Assembly: GCF_030818485.1 (NCBI RefSeq)
Contig: NZ_JAUTAJ010000004.1
Span: forward strand, 2,025,001-2,089,000
From: Pseudoroseomonas cervicalis
Lineage (GTDB): Bacteria > Pseudomonadota > Alphaproteobacteria > Acetobacterales > Acetobacteraceae
DNA: 64,000 nt
Direction: 5' to 3'
Both the position numbers and the translations under genes were made by a program. Position 1 is the first letter of the stretch, and each line of letters starts with the position of its first letter. A model generated the notes under the pieces. It had not been told where the DNA came from and did not search any database. It saw only the letters and a list, made by a program, of their open reading frames with translations. Below, piece after piece: positions 1 through 13,751 of the stretch.

Positions 1-1802
<1,802 letters not shown>

Positions 1803-1825
1803 GGGTGTCCGCCCCGGTCCCTACC

Positions 1826-3944
<2,119 letters not shown>

Positions 3945-4063
3945 GGAGGATCCCGTTCTCTTGCTATCCCGGCGTCCGGCCGCGCGGCCCGCGCCCCAGG
4001 GGCGGTTCCGGCGGTTGGACAGGTTTCGACGCGCGCGGAAAAGCCCCGCCGCGGCGGCCCGGC

Positions 4064-4091
4064 ATTAACACAGTGTGTCGCAGCGCGGCAA
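4064..4091 (-). promoter_or_regulatory. Candidate promoter for atpHAGD
   Basis: Read on the minus strand, TTGCCG (4091-4086) is followed by a 16-base spacer and GTTAAT (4069-4064). Each hexamer matches four of six consensus positions. It lies about 120 nt upstream of the atpH start in an AT-richer pocket. The assignment is by eye only. Confidence 0.3.
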
Positions 4092-4150
4092 CGGGGGCTG
4101 CCACGGATTCCTTACCCCAACTTCATGGCGCGGGCATATTTCCCCGCGCC

Positions 4151-6337
4151 TCAGAGGAACCCGACCGGGTCCACATCCACCTGCACGCGCACCGCCGCCG
4201 GAATGGCGACCCGGGACAGCCATTCGCGCAGCAGCGGCTGCACGGCGATGTCGCGCCGCGCCTTCAGCAGCAGCCGCCGCCGGTGGCGCCCGCGCAGCAG
4301 CGCCAGCGGCGCCGGCGCCGGACCCAGCACCTCCACCCCATCGCCGCGCGGCGCGGCCAGGCCCAGGTCGCGGGCCACCCGCTCGGCCTCCCGCTCATCC
4401 TCGGCCGAGACGATCAGCGCGGCCAGCCGGCCGAAGGGCGGCCAATGGCCGGGGCGGCGGCCCTCGGCTTCCGCCTGCATGAAGGCATCCAGGTCGCCGG
4501 AAACAAGGGCCTCCAGCACCGGATGCTCCGGATTCCAGCTCTGCAGCAGCACCCGCCCCGGCGCCTCGGCGCGCCCGGCGCGGCCGGCCACCTGGTGCAG
4601 CAGCTGCACGGTGCGCTCCGCCGCCCGCAGATCGCCCCCCGCCAGGCCGAGATCGGCATCGACCACGCCGACCAGCGTCAGATGCGGGAAATGCCAGCCC
4701 TTGGCGACGATCTGGGTGCCGATGATCAGGTCGACCTCGCGCGCCGCGATGGCCCGCGCGGCCTCCGCCGCCGCCGCCGGGCCGGGGATGGTGTCGGAGG
4801 CCATGACCAGCCGCCTGGCCTCCGGAAACAGCTGCGCCGCCTCCTCCTGCACCCGCTCCACCCCGGGGCCGAGCGGCGTCAGGCTGCCCTCGGCGCCGCA
4901 TTCGGGGCAATTCTCGGGAATCGCCTCGGTATGCCCGCAATGATGGCATTGCAGGGTGCGGCGCACCCGGTGCTCGACCAGCCAGGCGGTGCAGTTGGGG
5001 CAGCGCAGCCGGTGGCCGCAGCTGCGGCACAGCGTCAGCGGCGCATAGCCGCGGCGGTTGAGGAACAGCATCGCCTGCTGCCCGGCCGCCAGCGTCTCCT
5101 GCACCGCCGCGACCAGGGGAGGGCTGAGGAAGCGGCCGCGTTCGGGCGGGGTGCGGCGCTGGTCGATGATGGTGACGGAGGGCAGCGCCGCCCCGCCATG
5201 CCGCTCCGGCAGGTGCAGGCTGGCATAGCGGCCGGTCTCGGCATTGATCAGCGTCTCCAGGCTCGGCGTCGCCGAGACCAGCACGCAGGCCGCCTGGGAC
5301 AGCCGCGCCCGCACCACCGCCATGTCGCGGGCGTGGTAGACGACGCCCTCCTCCTGCTTGAACGCCGTCTCATGCTCCTCATCGACGATGATCAGGCCGA
5401 GATCGGGATAGGGCAGGAACAGCGCCGAGCGGGCGCCGACGAGCGCCGCCACCCGCCCCTCCGCCACCGCGCGCCAGGTGTCGCGCCGGCGGCGGCTGCC
5501 GAGCTCGGAATGCCACAGCGCCGGCGGGCCGCCGAAGCGCCGCTCGAACCGCTCCAGCCATTGGGTCGACAGCGCGATCTCCGGCAGCAGCACCAGCGCC
5601 TGGCGGCCCTGCGCCACGCATTCCGCCACCGCCTCCAGATAGACCTCGGTCTTGCCCGAGCCGGTGACGCCGGTCAGCAGCGTCACGCCGAAGCTTTTGG
5701 CGGCCGTCGCCTGGCGCAGCGCCGTGGCCACCGCCTGCTGCTCCGCCCCCAGCACCGGGCCGGGGCGGCCGATATCGGGGCGGAAAAAACTCTCGCCGGC
5801 CGGCAGCAGGGCGGATTCCAGCAGCCCGGCCTCCGCCATGCCGCGCACCACGCCGGAAGACACCCCGGCCTCGGCGGCGATGGCGGCGGCGCTCTGCACA
5901 TCGCCCGGCTCCAGCACGTCCAGCACCTGGCGGCGCGCGGGCGTCAGCTTGCCCTCGCCGCGCCTGGCGCGCTGCCCGGCGGCCGAGAGCCGCCAGCCCG
6001 CCTTGGCGCTGGGCGGCTCCAGCGCCGAGGGCGCGCTCATCGCCATGCGCAGCACCGCGCCCGGCGGGCTCAGCGTATAGGCCGCCACCCAGTCGACGAA
6101 TTTGCGCAGGCTCGCCGTCATCGGCGGCACGTCGAACACGCCCAGCATGTCGCGCAGCCGCTTCTCCGGCAGGTTCGGGTCGGCCTCGCCATCCCAGACC
6201 ACGCCGACCATGCTGCGCCCGGAGAGCGGCACCTCGACAAAGGCGCCCGCCGGCGGCGGCTCCGGCCAGGAGGCCGGCACCCGGTAGTCATAGGCCCCGG
6301 CCAGGGGCAAAGGCAGCAGCACGCGCAGACGAGCCAT
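4151..6337 (-). CDS. priA: Primosomal protein N' (PriA replication-restart helicase)
   Basis: PriA recognises stalled or collapsed forks, unwinds the lagging arm 3' to 5' and loads the primosome. The 728-residue protein shows the N-terminal 3'-DNA-binding domain ([18 protein letters not shown]), Walker A GVTGSGKT at residues 223-230, and a DEEH box (IIVDEEHE) near residue 318. A zinc module with eight cysteines ([24 protein letters not shown]) spans about residues 436-481. A purine-rich ribosome site, GGAGAAGGGGGG, directly precedes the ATG. The gene is divergent from the aldolase gene at 6450, leaving 112 nt between them. Confidence 0.96.
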   Translation of the reverse strand: MARLRVLLPLPLAGAYDYRVPASWPEPPPAGAFVEVPLSGRSMVGVVWDGEADPNLPEKRLRDMLGVFDVPPMTASLRKFVDWVAAYTLSPPGAVLRMAMSAPSALEPPSAKAGWRLSAAGQRARRGEGKLTPARRQVLDVLEPGDVQSAAAIAAEAGVSSGVVRGMAEAGLLESALLPAGESFFRPDIGRPGPVLGAEQQAVATALRQATAAKSFGVTLLTGVTGSGKTEVYLEAVAECVAQGRQALVLLPEIALSTQWLERFERRFGGPPALWHSELGSRRRRDTWRAVAEGRVAALVGARSALFLPYPDLGLIIVDEEHETAFKQEEGVVYHARDMAVVRARLSQAACVLVSATPSLETLINAETGRYASLHLPERHGGAALPSVTIIDQRRTPPERGRFLSPPLVAAVQETLAAGQQAMLFLNRRGYAPLTLCRSCGHRLRCPNCTAWLVEHRVRRTLQCHHCGHTEAIPENCPECGAEGSLTPLGPGVERVQEEAAQLFPEARRLVMASDTIPGPAAAAEAARAIAAREVDLIIGTQIVAKGWHFPHLTLVGVVDADLGLAGGDLRAAERTVQLLHQVAGRAGRAEAPGRVLLQSWNPEHPVLEALVSGDLDAFMQAEAEGRRPGHWPPFGRLAALIVSAEDEREAERVARDLGLAAPRGDGVEVLGPAPAPLALLRGRHRRRLLLKARRDIAVQPLLREWLSRVAIPAAVRVQVDVDPVGFL

Positions 6338-6449
6338 GCCCCCCTTCTCCGCCCGCGCGGCCTTTCGTTCAACACCCCCCTTCCGCTACAAGGCCGCAAT
6401 CCCGGCGGGGGAACCGCCGCTTCCCCCCAACGCAGCAGGAAATGCCCGC

Positions 6450-7106
6450 ATGAAGTTCTTCGTCGACACCGCCGAGGTGTCCGAGATCCGCGCCCTGGCC
6501 GAGCTCGGCATGGTCGATGGCGTCACCACCAACCCCTCGCTGATCGCCAAGTCCGGCCGCAACATGGCCGAGGTCATCGCCGAGATCTGCACCGTGACGC
6601 CCGGCCATGTCTCCGCCGAGGTCACCGCCACCGACTATGAGGGCATGCTGGCCGAGGGCCGCTTCCTGCGCGGCATCGCCGAGAATGTCTGCGTCAAGGT
6701 GCCGCTGACCGAGGCCGGGCTGCGCGTCTGCCGGACGCTGACCGATGAGGGCACGCCGGTGAACGTGACGCTCTGCTTCTCGCCGGTGCAGGCGCTGCTG
6801 GCCGCCAAGGCCGGCGCCACCTACATCTCGCCCTTCGTCGGCCGCCTCGACGATCTGGCGCAGGACGGCATGCAGCTGATCGCCGACATCGTGCAGATCT
6901 ATGGCAACTACCCGAACCTGACGACCCAGGTGCTGGTCGCCTCCATCCGCCACCCGCTGCACATGGCCCAGGCGGCCAAGCTCGGCGCCGATGTGGCCAC
7001 CCTGCCGCCGGCCGTCATCCGCCAGCTGATCAAGCATCCGCTGACCGATCGCGGCCTCGAGGCCTTCCTGGCGGATTGGAAGAAGACCGGGCAGTCCATT
7101 CTGTGA
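6450..7106 (+). CDS. fsa: Transaldolase-like fructose-6-phosphate aldolase (TalC/FSA family)
   Basis: The small-transaldolase family catalyses aldol cleavage or transfer on sugar phosphates through a lysine Schiff base. The 218-residue protein starts [19 protein letters not shown], contains [13 protein letters not shown], and has the Schiff-base lysine at position 83 in [18 protein letters not shown] is also diagnostic. An upstream in-frame ATG at 6336 overlaps priA and was rejected; the chosen ATG follows AGGAA by seven bases. Whether the main activity is transaldolase or fructose-6-phosphate aldolase cannot be decided from sequence alone. A two-hairpin repeat follows the stop. Confidence 0.93.
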   Translation: MKFFVDTAEVSEIRALAELGMVDGVTTNPSLIAKSGRNMAEVIAEICTVTPGHVSAEVTATDYEGMLAEGRFLRGIAENVCVKVPLTEAGLRVCRTLTDEGTPVNVTLCFSPVQALLAAKAGATYISPFVGRLDDLAQDGMQLIADIVQIYGNYPNLTTQVLVASIRHPLHMAQAAKLGADVATLPPAVIRQLIKHPLTDRGLEAFLADWKKTGQSIL

Positions 7107-7112
7107 TGCTAT

Positions 7113-7178
7113 CCGAGGGGGGCGCCGCCCCCCTCGGGCTCCCCCCGCCAGGAACCTGAGGTTCCTGGACCTCCCATC
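7113..7178 (+). repeat. Two-hairpin intergenic repeat, copy A
   Basis: The element consists of a perfect 25-nt inverted repeat (7113-7137, arms CCGAGGGGGGCG), a 10-nt spacer, a second perfect 21-nt inverted repeat (7148-7168, arms CCAGGAACCT), and the tail ACCTCCCATC. The same architecture recurs at 50930-50994 with paired base changes that keep both stems. It lies between two co-directional genes and ends 10 nt before the DUF484 start, so it would be in their shared transcript. Confidence 0.8.
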
Positions 7179-7188
7179 TGGGGGAATT

Positions 7189-7788
7189 ATGCAGCCGGAA
7201 GACGTTGCCAGCTGGCTCCGCCAGAACCCGGATTTCCTGGCCGAACGGCCGGAGCTCTACCGCAGCCTGACGCCGCCGCGCCGCATCCATGGCGAAGGCC
7301 TGGCCGACCACATGGCCGCCATGCTGGCCGCCGAACGCGCCGCCACCCGCGACGTGACCGAGGCCGCCCGCGAATCCGCCGGCTTCGCCGCCCGCACCCG
7401 CGCCGCCATCCTGGCCCTGATCCAGTCCCGCAACCCGGCCGAGACGGTGCACCAGGAATGGCCCGACCTGCTCGGCCTGGCGCATTGCGCCCTGGCCAGC
7501 GAAGGCCAGGCCGCGCCCCATCTGCTGCCGCTGCCCGCCGGCAGCGTCGCCCGCCTGCTGCCCGCCGGCCGCGACGCCCTGCTGCGCGAGACGCCGGACG
7601 AGCTGCCCCTGCTGCACGCCGAGGCCGCGCCGCTGATCTGCTGCGACGCCCTGGCCCGCCTGCCCCTGCCCGGCCCCCCCGCCCTGCTGGTGCTGGGCGC
7701 CCGCGCCCGCAGCGACCTGCCGCAACAGGGCGCCACCCCGCATCTGCTGTTCCTCGGCCGCGCCCTGGCCGCCGCCCTGCTGCGATGA
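7189..7788 (+). CDS. DUF484 family protein
   Basis: This is a 199-residue cytoplasmic protein of the DUF484 family, usually encoded next to xerC/xerD and of unproven function. The N-terminus (VASWLRQNPDFLAERPELY) is the family signature, followed by a helical stretch and a GAF-like C-terminal half rich in Ala and Leu. The ATG follows GGGGGA with five-base spacing. Its TGA overlaps the xerC ATG (ATGA), indicating translational coupling. Confidence 0.85.
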   Translation: MQPEDVASWLRQNPDFLAERPELYRSLTPPRRIHGEGLADHMAAMLAAERAATRDVTEAARESAGFAARTRAAILALIQSRNPAETVHQEWPDLLGLAHCALASEGQAAPHLLPLPAGSVARLLPAGRDALLRETPDELPLLHAEAAPLICCDALARLPLPGPPALLVLGARARSDLPQQGATPHLLFLGRALAAALLR

Positions 7789-8708
7789 GCGCCCCCCGCA
7801 CCGCCCTCGAGGCCCGCGCCCTCTGGCTCGACTGGCTGGAGAAGGAGCGCCGCGCCAGCCGCCATACGCTCACCGCCTATGGCGCCGATCTGGCCGAGTT
7901 CCTGGGCTTCCTGACGCGCCACCTCGGCGCCGAGCCGGATTTCGCCGCGCTGCAGGCGCTGCGCCCGGCCGATCTGCGCGCCTTCCTGGCCGAGCGCGCC
8001 ATGCGCGACGGCGTCGGCAACGCCACCCGCGCCCGGCAGCTGGCCGCCATCCGCGGTTTCCTGCGCTTCCTGGCCAAAAGGCACGGGCTGGTGCCGCAGG
8101 CCATCGCCGGGCTGCGCGGGCCGAAGGTGGTGCCCCCCGCCCCGCGCCCGCTGACCCCCGACCAGGCGCTGGACGTGACGCGGGACGCCGGCAGCGTCGA
8201 GAACTCCACTGTGCTGGCGCTGCGCGACAGTGCGCTGTTCACCCTGCTCTATGGCTGCGGCCTGCGCATCTCCGAGGCGCTGGCGCTGAATCTGGGCGAC
8301 GCGCCGCGCGCCGGCGCCGGGCTGAAGGTGCGCGGCAAGGGCGACAAGGAGCGCGTGGTGCCGGTGTTGCCGGCGGTGGAACAGGCGATCGCCGCCTATC
8401 TGCGGCTGCGCGGCGGCGGGGAGCCGGATGCGCCGCTCTTCCTCGGCGCGCGCGGCGGGCGGCTGGATGCCGGCATGGCGCAGCGGGCGCTGCGCAACTA
8501 CCGCCGCCTGGTGGGCCTGCCGGAATCGGCCACGCCGCACGCGCTGCGGCATTCCTTCGCCACCCATCTGCTGACGGCCGGGGCCGATCTGCGCTCGATC
8601 CAGGAGCTGCTGGGCCATGCCAGCCTCTCCACCACCCAGCGCTACACCAGCGTCGATTCGGCGCGGCTGCTGGAGACCTGGCAGAAGGCGCATCCGCGGG
8701 CGCGCTAG
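7785..8708 (+). CDS. xerC: Tyrosine site-specific recombinase XerC
   Basis: XerC, with XerD, resolves chromosome dimers at dif. The 307-residue protein has an N-terminal SAM-like core-binding domain (WLEKERRASRHTLTAYGADL) and a C-terminal catalytic domain with the full set of residues. These are Arg in GLRISEA (about 160), Lys in VRGKGDKERVV, HALR (about 252-255), His in LLGHASLSTTQ and Tyr in RYTSVD (about 287). The start overlaps the DUF484 stop by four bases. XerC is preferred over XerD because of the DUF484 neighbour. Confidence 0.93.
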   Translation: MSAPRTALEARALWLDWLEKERRASRHTLTAYGADLAEFLGFLTRHLGAEPDFAALQALRPADLRAFLAERAMRDGVGNATRARQLAAIRGFLRFLAKRHGLVPQAIAGLRGPKVVPPAPRPLTPDQALDVTRDAGSVENSTVLALRDSALFTLLYGCGLRISEALALNLGDAPRAGAGLKVRGKGDKERVVPVLPAVEQAIAAYLRLRGGGEPDAPLFLGARGGRLDAGMAQRALRNYRRLVGLPESATPHALRHSFATHLLTAGADLRSIQELLGHASLSTTQRYTSVDSARLLETWQKAHPRAR

Positions 8709-8719
8709 GCCCGCGGAAA

Positions 8720-8739
8720 GGGGAGGCCGCGGCCTCCCC
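8720..8739. terminator. Bidirectional stem-loop terminator
   Basis: A perfect 20-nt palindrome, GGGGAGGCCGCGGCCTCCCC, lies in the 39-nt gap between the convergent ends of xerC and the lipoprotein gene at 8748. An A-run precedes it, but there is no strong T-tract, so termination efficiency is uncertain. Confidence 0.55.
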
Positions 8740-8747
8740 TGCCCCGT

Positions 8748-9341
8748 TCAGCGAACCGGGATGGCCAGGCGCTTGGCTTCCAGCTCGGCCAGCTTGGTCT
8801 GCTGCACCGCCTGCGCCGCCTCACGCTGCTGGCGGCAGAGATCGGCCGAGGCCGCGCAGCTCTCGGCGATGCGCTTCTCGATCTCGGCCGCCTCGCGGTC
8901 CAGCTCGGCGCGGCGCCGGGCGAAGAAATCGTCGCGCGCCGCCTCGCTCGGGAAGCTGACGGGGAACAGCGCCAGGCGGATTTCCGACGGATACTTGTTC
9001 ATGGCGCCCGAGGCGCTGTCGATGGCGACACCGATCAGCCCGCCGAACAGCACATTGCCGACGGCCATGCCGGCGAATTCGGAGACCAGCGTGCTGGCGC
9101 CGTCCTCATAGCCCTCATGCTTGCAGACCACGGCGATGTCCTGGCGGCTCTTGTCCAGGGTGACGCTCTGCGGCGTCCGGCTGATCGCGGCCACCGCCTG
9201 GGTGCCGCGCTGCAGGGTGCATTGCGCCCCGACAGGATCGGTGATCACCGTAACATTCTGCGTGCTGCCCTGCGTGATGCTGGCGCAGGCAGCCGTGGAC
9301 AGCAGCCCTGCCAACGCGGCAAGGCGGAGAGCCAGATTCAT
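8748..9341 (-). CDS. Small lipoprotein with PEGA-like domain (paralogue 1)
   Basis: This is a 197-residue predicted lipoprotein. A signal peptide (LALRLAALAGLLSTAAC) ends in a relaxed lipobox with Cys19. A PEGA-like beta segment follows (TDPVGAQCTLQRGTQAV to VVCKHEGYED). Then come a glycine-rich hydrophobic stretch (GNVLFGGLIGVAIDSASGA) and a charged helical C-terminus with paired cysteines. It closely resembles the product of 9927-10526 over its full length. AGAGG precedes the ATG. Its function is unknown; envelope location is inferred. Confidence 0.75.
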   Translation of the reverse strand: MNLALRLAALAGLLSTAACASITQGSTQNVTVITDPVGAQCTLQRGTQAVAAISRTPQSVTLDKSRQDIAVVCKHEGYEDGASTLVSEFAGMAVGNVLFGGLIGVAIDSASGAMNKYPSEIRLALFPVSFPSEAARDDFFARRRAELDREAAEIEKRIAESCAASADLCRQQREAAQAVQQTKLAELEAKRLAIPVR

Positions 9342-9480
9342 CCGAACCTCTGTGTGTGAGCACCGCGCGGATCAGGCCGACCCGCGGCACCGGTACCCCC
9401 GGATTATGGTCCAGCTCCCGCTCAACCACCAGATGATTCGGTTACGGACCGAGATATGCCGTTACAAGAGGCCCTGCCGC

Positions 9481-9762
9481 TCAGGAGGCGCCGAAGCGCC
9501 GGCGCAGCCAGGCCGTGCCGTTGCGGCAGCGCTGGGCCAGGCGGTCCTCCAGCGCGCCCATGCGGTCCACCTGGGCGGGCCAGCGGGCATGGCACCAGGC
9601 CAGGCTGCGCTGGCTCCAGCCATGCTGCTCCCGCAGCACGAACAGGCCCAGCACCAGCGGGACGATGCCGTTCAGGAAGGGCAGGACCAGCCCGATCACG
9701 CCCAGCACCAGCAGCGACCAGCCGGCCAGCTTGCGTTTCCAGGAGGGACGATAGGTGAGCAT
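9481..9762 (-). CDS. Small integral membrane protein, PGPGW-like
   Basis: From the ATG at 9762 the product is 93 residues. It has two closely spaced hydrophobic segments around LPFLNGIVPLVLGLFVL, flanked by a basic N-terminus (YRPSWKRK) and an Arg/Trp-rich cytoplasmic tail. This resembles the PGPGW/DUF454 class of small inner-membrane proteins of unknown role. A longer frame opens at 9837, but neither start has a clear ribosome-binding site. It lies between two paralogous lipoprotein genes on the same strand. Confidence 0.6.
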   Translation of the reverse strand: MLTYRPSWKRKLAGWSLLVLGVIGLVLPFLNGIVPLVLGLFVLREQHGWSQRSLAWCHARWPAQVDRMGALEDRLAQRCRNGTAWLRRRFGAS

Positions 9763-9926
9763 GCCCGGCAGATGGCCCTGGCGGCGGGGCCCCTCAAGCC
9801 GGGCTTGCGCAGAGGTGAGGCCGGCGCCGCCCGGCATGGCGTCGGCCGCCGCGGGCCGCCAGGGGATACCGGCGCCTCGGGCGCGCGCCGCCGGCCCGAA
9901 ACGGGGCGGCGCGCGACGACGCGGTG

Positions 9927-10526
9927 TTACTGGACGGGCACCGCCGCAACCTGGGCTTCGATCGCCGCCACGCGCGTCTGCTGCTCGGCCTCGGCCTTAT
10001 CACGCTCCATGCGGCAGACATCCGAGGTCGGGCAGCTCTTGGCGATGCGGCGCTCCACCTCGGCGGCGCGGAGATCCAGCTCGGCCCGGCGGGCGGTCAG
10101 GTAGCTGTCGCGGGCAGCGGCATCGGGGAAGGCCATCGGCAGCAGGAAGACCGTGCTCTCATCCGGGTAGCGGTTGAAATTGCCGGCCGCGGTATGGGCG
10201 ATGATGCCGGCCATGCCGAGGCCCAGCACATGCACCGGGGTGACCTCGATCGCGGTCGAGTCCACCGTGGCCGCAGTGTCCCGGTAGCCCGGATGGCGGC
10301 AGGTGACGGCGATGTCGCGGAGGCTCCGCGACACGGTCACCTGCTGCGGCGTGGTGACGGTGGCCAGCGTCTCGCCCCGGCGCTGCAGGCTGCATTCGGC
10401 CCCGGCCGGCTCGGATTTCAGGGCGAAGGTCTGCTGGTTGGGGTCGGCCCTGCCGGCGCAGGCGGACAGCAGGGTCAGCCCGGCCAGCAGGGCCAGGCGG
10501 GCGGCGGGGCGGGGAAGCATCGTCAT
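9927..10526 (-). CDS. Small lipoprotein with PEGA-like domain (paralogue 2)
   Basis: This is a 199-residue predicted lipoprotein with a canonical lipobox (LTLLSAC). It has the same layout as the 8748-9341 product: PEGA-like segment (SEPAGAECSLQRRGETLA to VTCRHPGYRD), a hydrophobic Gly/Ala stretch, a conserved YPDE/YPSE turn, then a charged helix ending in VAAVPVQ. The ATG at 10526 is preceded by GAGG with six-base spacing; a longer frame to 10613 has no support. The pair probably arose by duplication with the membrane-protein gene between the copies. Confidence 0.75.
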   Translation of the reverse strand: MTMLPRPAARLALLAGLTLLSACAGRADPNQQTFALKSEPAGAECSLQRRGETLATVTTPQQVTVSRSLRDIAVTCRHPGYRDTAATVDSTAIEVTPVHVLGLGMAGIIAHTAAGNFNRYPDESTVFLLPMAFPDAAARDSYLTARRAELDLRAAEVERRIAKSCPTSDVCRMERDKAEAEQQTRVAAIEAQVAAVPVQ

Positions 10527-10663
10527 GGGAACCTCGGTGGGACACACCGCCGCGCGCCTTGCCATTCTGGCCTTCTGGCGGAACGGTGCCTGTCCGGTAT
10601 GACCGGGATTCACCTCACGCTAAAGAGAGAATCGTAACGCAGCGTGACAGGGCCTGTCTGGTG

Positions 10664-11140
10664 TCACCCGGCGATCACAACGGGCTTCGCCCCCAGCGCC
10701 GCCACCGCGGCGGCGGGGTTTTCCAGCCGCAGTTGCAGCCCGCGCTGGCCGCCATTGACGTAGAGATAGGGTTCGGCCAGCGCCGCCTGCTCGATGAAGA
10801 GCGGCACGCGCTTCTTCTGGCCGAAGGGGGAAATGCCGCCGACGCGGTAGCCGGTGATGCGCTCGGCATCCGGCACGCGCAGCATCTGGGCGGATTTGCC
10901 GCCGCCGGCCGCGGCCAGCTTCTTCATCGACACCTCCTTATCGGAGGGGAGGATGACGCAGACGGGCTTGCCGTCGATCTCGGCCATCAGGGTCTTGAGG
11001 ACGCGTCCGGGCGGTTCGCCCAGCGCCGCGGCCGCCTGCAGCCCGATGCTGTCGGCATCCGGGTCGTAGGGATAGGTGACGGCCGTAAAGGCGACCCCCG
11101 CCTTCTGCGCCGCGAGGGTGGCCGGTGTCCCCTTGGACAT
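10664..11140 (-). CDS. ybaK: YbaK/EbsC-type aminoacyl-tRNA editing hydrolase
   Basis: This free-standing trans-editing domain hydrolyses mischarged tRNA, classically Cys-tRNA(Pro). The 158-residue protein matches the YbaK family: N-terminal THxY-like segment (VAFTAVTYPYDP), the lysine in RVLKTLMAEIDGKP, CVILPSDKEVSMKKLA, and the glycine-rich GGISPFGQKK loop. Length is normal. It is separated from lpdA by 81 nt containing two hairpins, so it is probably a separate transcript. YbaK is preferred over ProX from the start (MSKGTPAT) and overall pattern. Confidence 0.9.
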   Translation of the reverse strand: MSKGTPATLAAQKAGVAFTAVTYPYDPDADSIGLQAAAALGEPPGRVLKTLMAEIDGKPVCVILPSDKEVSMKKLAAAGGGKSAQMLRVPDAERITGYRVGGISPFGQKKRVPLFIEQAALAEPYLYVNGGQRGLQLRLENPAAAVAALGAKPVVIAG

Positions 11141-11163
11141 GGGAGTTCCCCTGAAGGCGGGGT

Positions 11164-11219
11164 CCGGGGTGGCCCTGCCACCCCGGCGGAGGGGCCTGGG
11201 GAGGCGGAGCCTCCCCAGG
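11164..11219 (-). terminator. Tandem stem-loops after lpdA
   Basis: Two hairpins fill the gap between the lpdA stop and the ybaK start. One at 11164-11186 has arms CCGGGGTGGC/GCCACCCCGG and a 3-nt loop. One at 11195-11219 has arms CCTGGGGAGGC/GCCTCCCCAGG and a 3-nt loop. They are just downstream of lpdA on its strand. No T-tract follows, so they may act as 3'-end stabilisers as much as terminators. Confidence 0.55.
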
Positions 11220-11221
11220 GA

Positions 11222-12613
<1,392 letters not shown>

Positions 12614-12766
12614 GGTCGAAGGGTCCTGCCTGTCAATGGTGCCGGCAAACTGGCCCGTGGCGCGGCGCGGAGCAAGGGGTCAGCGGCGCCGCCCTGCCAT
12701 TCGCAAGCGCGATCAATCGCATCCCGGGCAGGATGGCGGCGGATGGAGAGAGGGAGGATGCAGCGG

Positions 12767-13630
12767 ATGCCCCGCAAGAGCCTGACGCTGCGCGACTATG
12801 CCCGGCGCATCGACCGCGTGGTGGCCTGGCTCGCCGCGCATCCGGGGCGCGAGCCGCGGCTGGAGGAGCTGGCGGCGATCGCCGCCTTCTCCCCCTGCCA
12901 TTTCCACCGGATCTACCGGCTGCTGACCGGCGAGACCCCGGCGGAGACCATGGCGCGGCAGCGGCTGCAGCTGGCCGCGGCGTCGCTGCTGAAGACGCGG
13001 CAGGGCATCGCCGGCATCGCGGCGCAGGCCGGCTATGGCAGCGTCGCCGCCTTCACCCGCGCCTTCCGCGCCACCTACGGGCTGCCGCCGGCGGCCTACC
13101 GCCGGCGCGGCGGCCTGACCCCTTTCCTCCGCCCCATAACGACCCCCATGACGGAGACGATGATGTTCGAGGTGACCCAACGCGACCTGCCGCCCTTGCG
13201 CCTGGCCGCCCTGCCGCATCAGGGCCCCTATGACCGAATCGGCGAGCGCTTCGACGCGCTGACCGCCCTCGGCACCGGGCACGCGCTGCTGGGGCCGGAG
13301 ACGGAGTGGTTCGGCCTGTATTACGACGACCCGCACAGCGTGAAGCCGGCCGAGCTGCGCAGCGCCGCCGGCTTCACCCTGCCGCCCGGGGCCGAGCCCC
13401 CTGCCCCCGCCACGCTGCTCACCCTGCCGGCGCAGCGCGTCGCCGTGCTGCGCTTCCAGGGCCCCTATGCCGAGCTGGAGGGCGCCTACACCTGGCTCTA
13501 CCGCGACTGGCTGCCGCAGAGCGGCGAGGAGCCGGCCGATGCCCCCTGCCTGGAGCGGTATCTGAATGATTGCCGCAGCCTGCCGCCGGCCGAATGGCTG
13601 ACGGAAATCCTGCTGCCGCTGCAGCGCTGA
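12767..13630 (+). CDS. AraC-family regulator with GyrI-like effector domain
   Basis: This is a 287-residue transcription factor. The N-terminal two helix-turn-helix motifs are AraC type (LEELAAIAAFSPCHFHRIYR and IAGIAAQAGYGSVAAFTRAF). The C-terminal half from about residue 125 is a GyrI/SOUL-like small-molecule-binding domain (LPPLRLAALPHQGPYDRIGE, VAVLRFQGPYAEL, WLPQSG). This is the Rob/BmrR-style layout, so a drug or amphipathic ligand is likely. The ATG at 12767 sits nine bases after GGGAGG; ATGs at 12758 and 12743 are in frame, but the first is too close to that site and the second precedes it. Confidence 0.9.
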   Translation: MPRKSLTLRDYARRIDRVVAWLAAHPGREPRLEELAAIAAFSPCHFHRIYRLLTGETPAETMARQRLQLAAASLLKTRQGIAGIAAQAGYGSVAAFTRAFRATYGLPPAAYRRRGGLTPFLRPITTPMTETMMFEVTQRDLPPLRLAALPHQGPYDRIGERFDALTALGTGHALLGPETEWFGLYYDDPHSVKPAELRSAAGFTLPPGAEPPAPATLLTLPAQRVAVLRFQGPYAELEGAYTWLYRDWLPQSGEEPADAPCLERYLNDCRSLPPAEWLTEILLPLQR

Positions 13631-13751
13631 CGGGCGGCCGGGCGGCGGCGGGACCGGCGCCACCGCCCGGCTTGTCAGCCGCCGCGCGCTTCTGTCACGC
13701 TCTCCGCAACGGGGCCGCAACAAGGCCCCGGCCAAACTGGGAGAAGCGACC

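Noticed and set aside
12631..12636. Perfect TTGACA on the minus strand upstream of lpdA
   Set aside because: It lies only 17 nt from the lpdA start, so a matching -10 box would fall inside the coding region.
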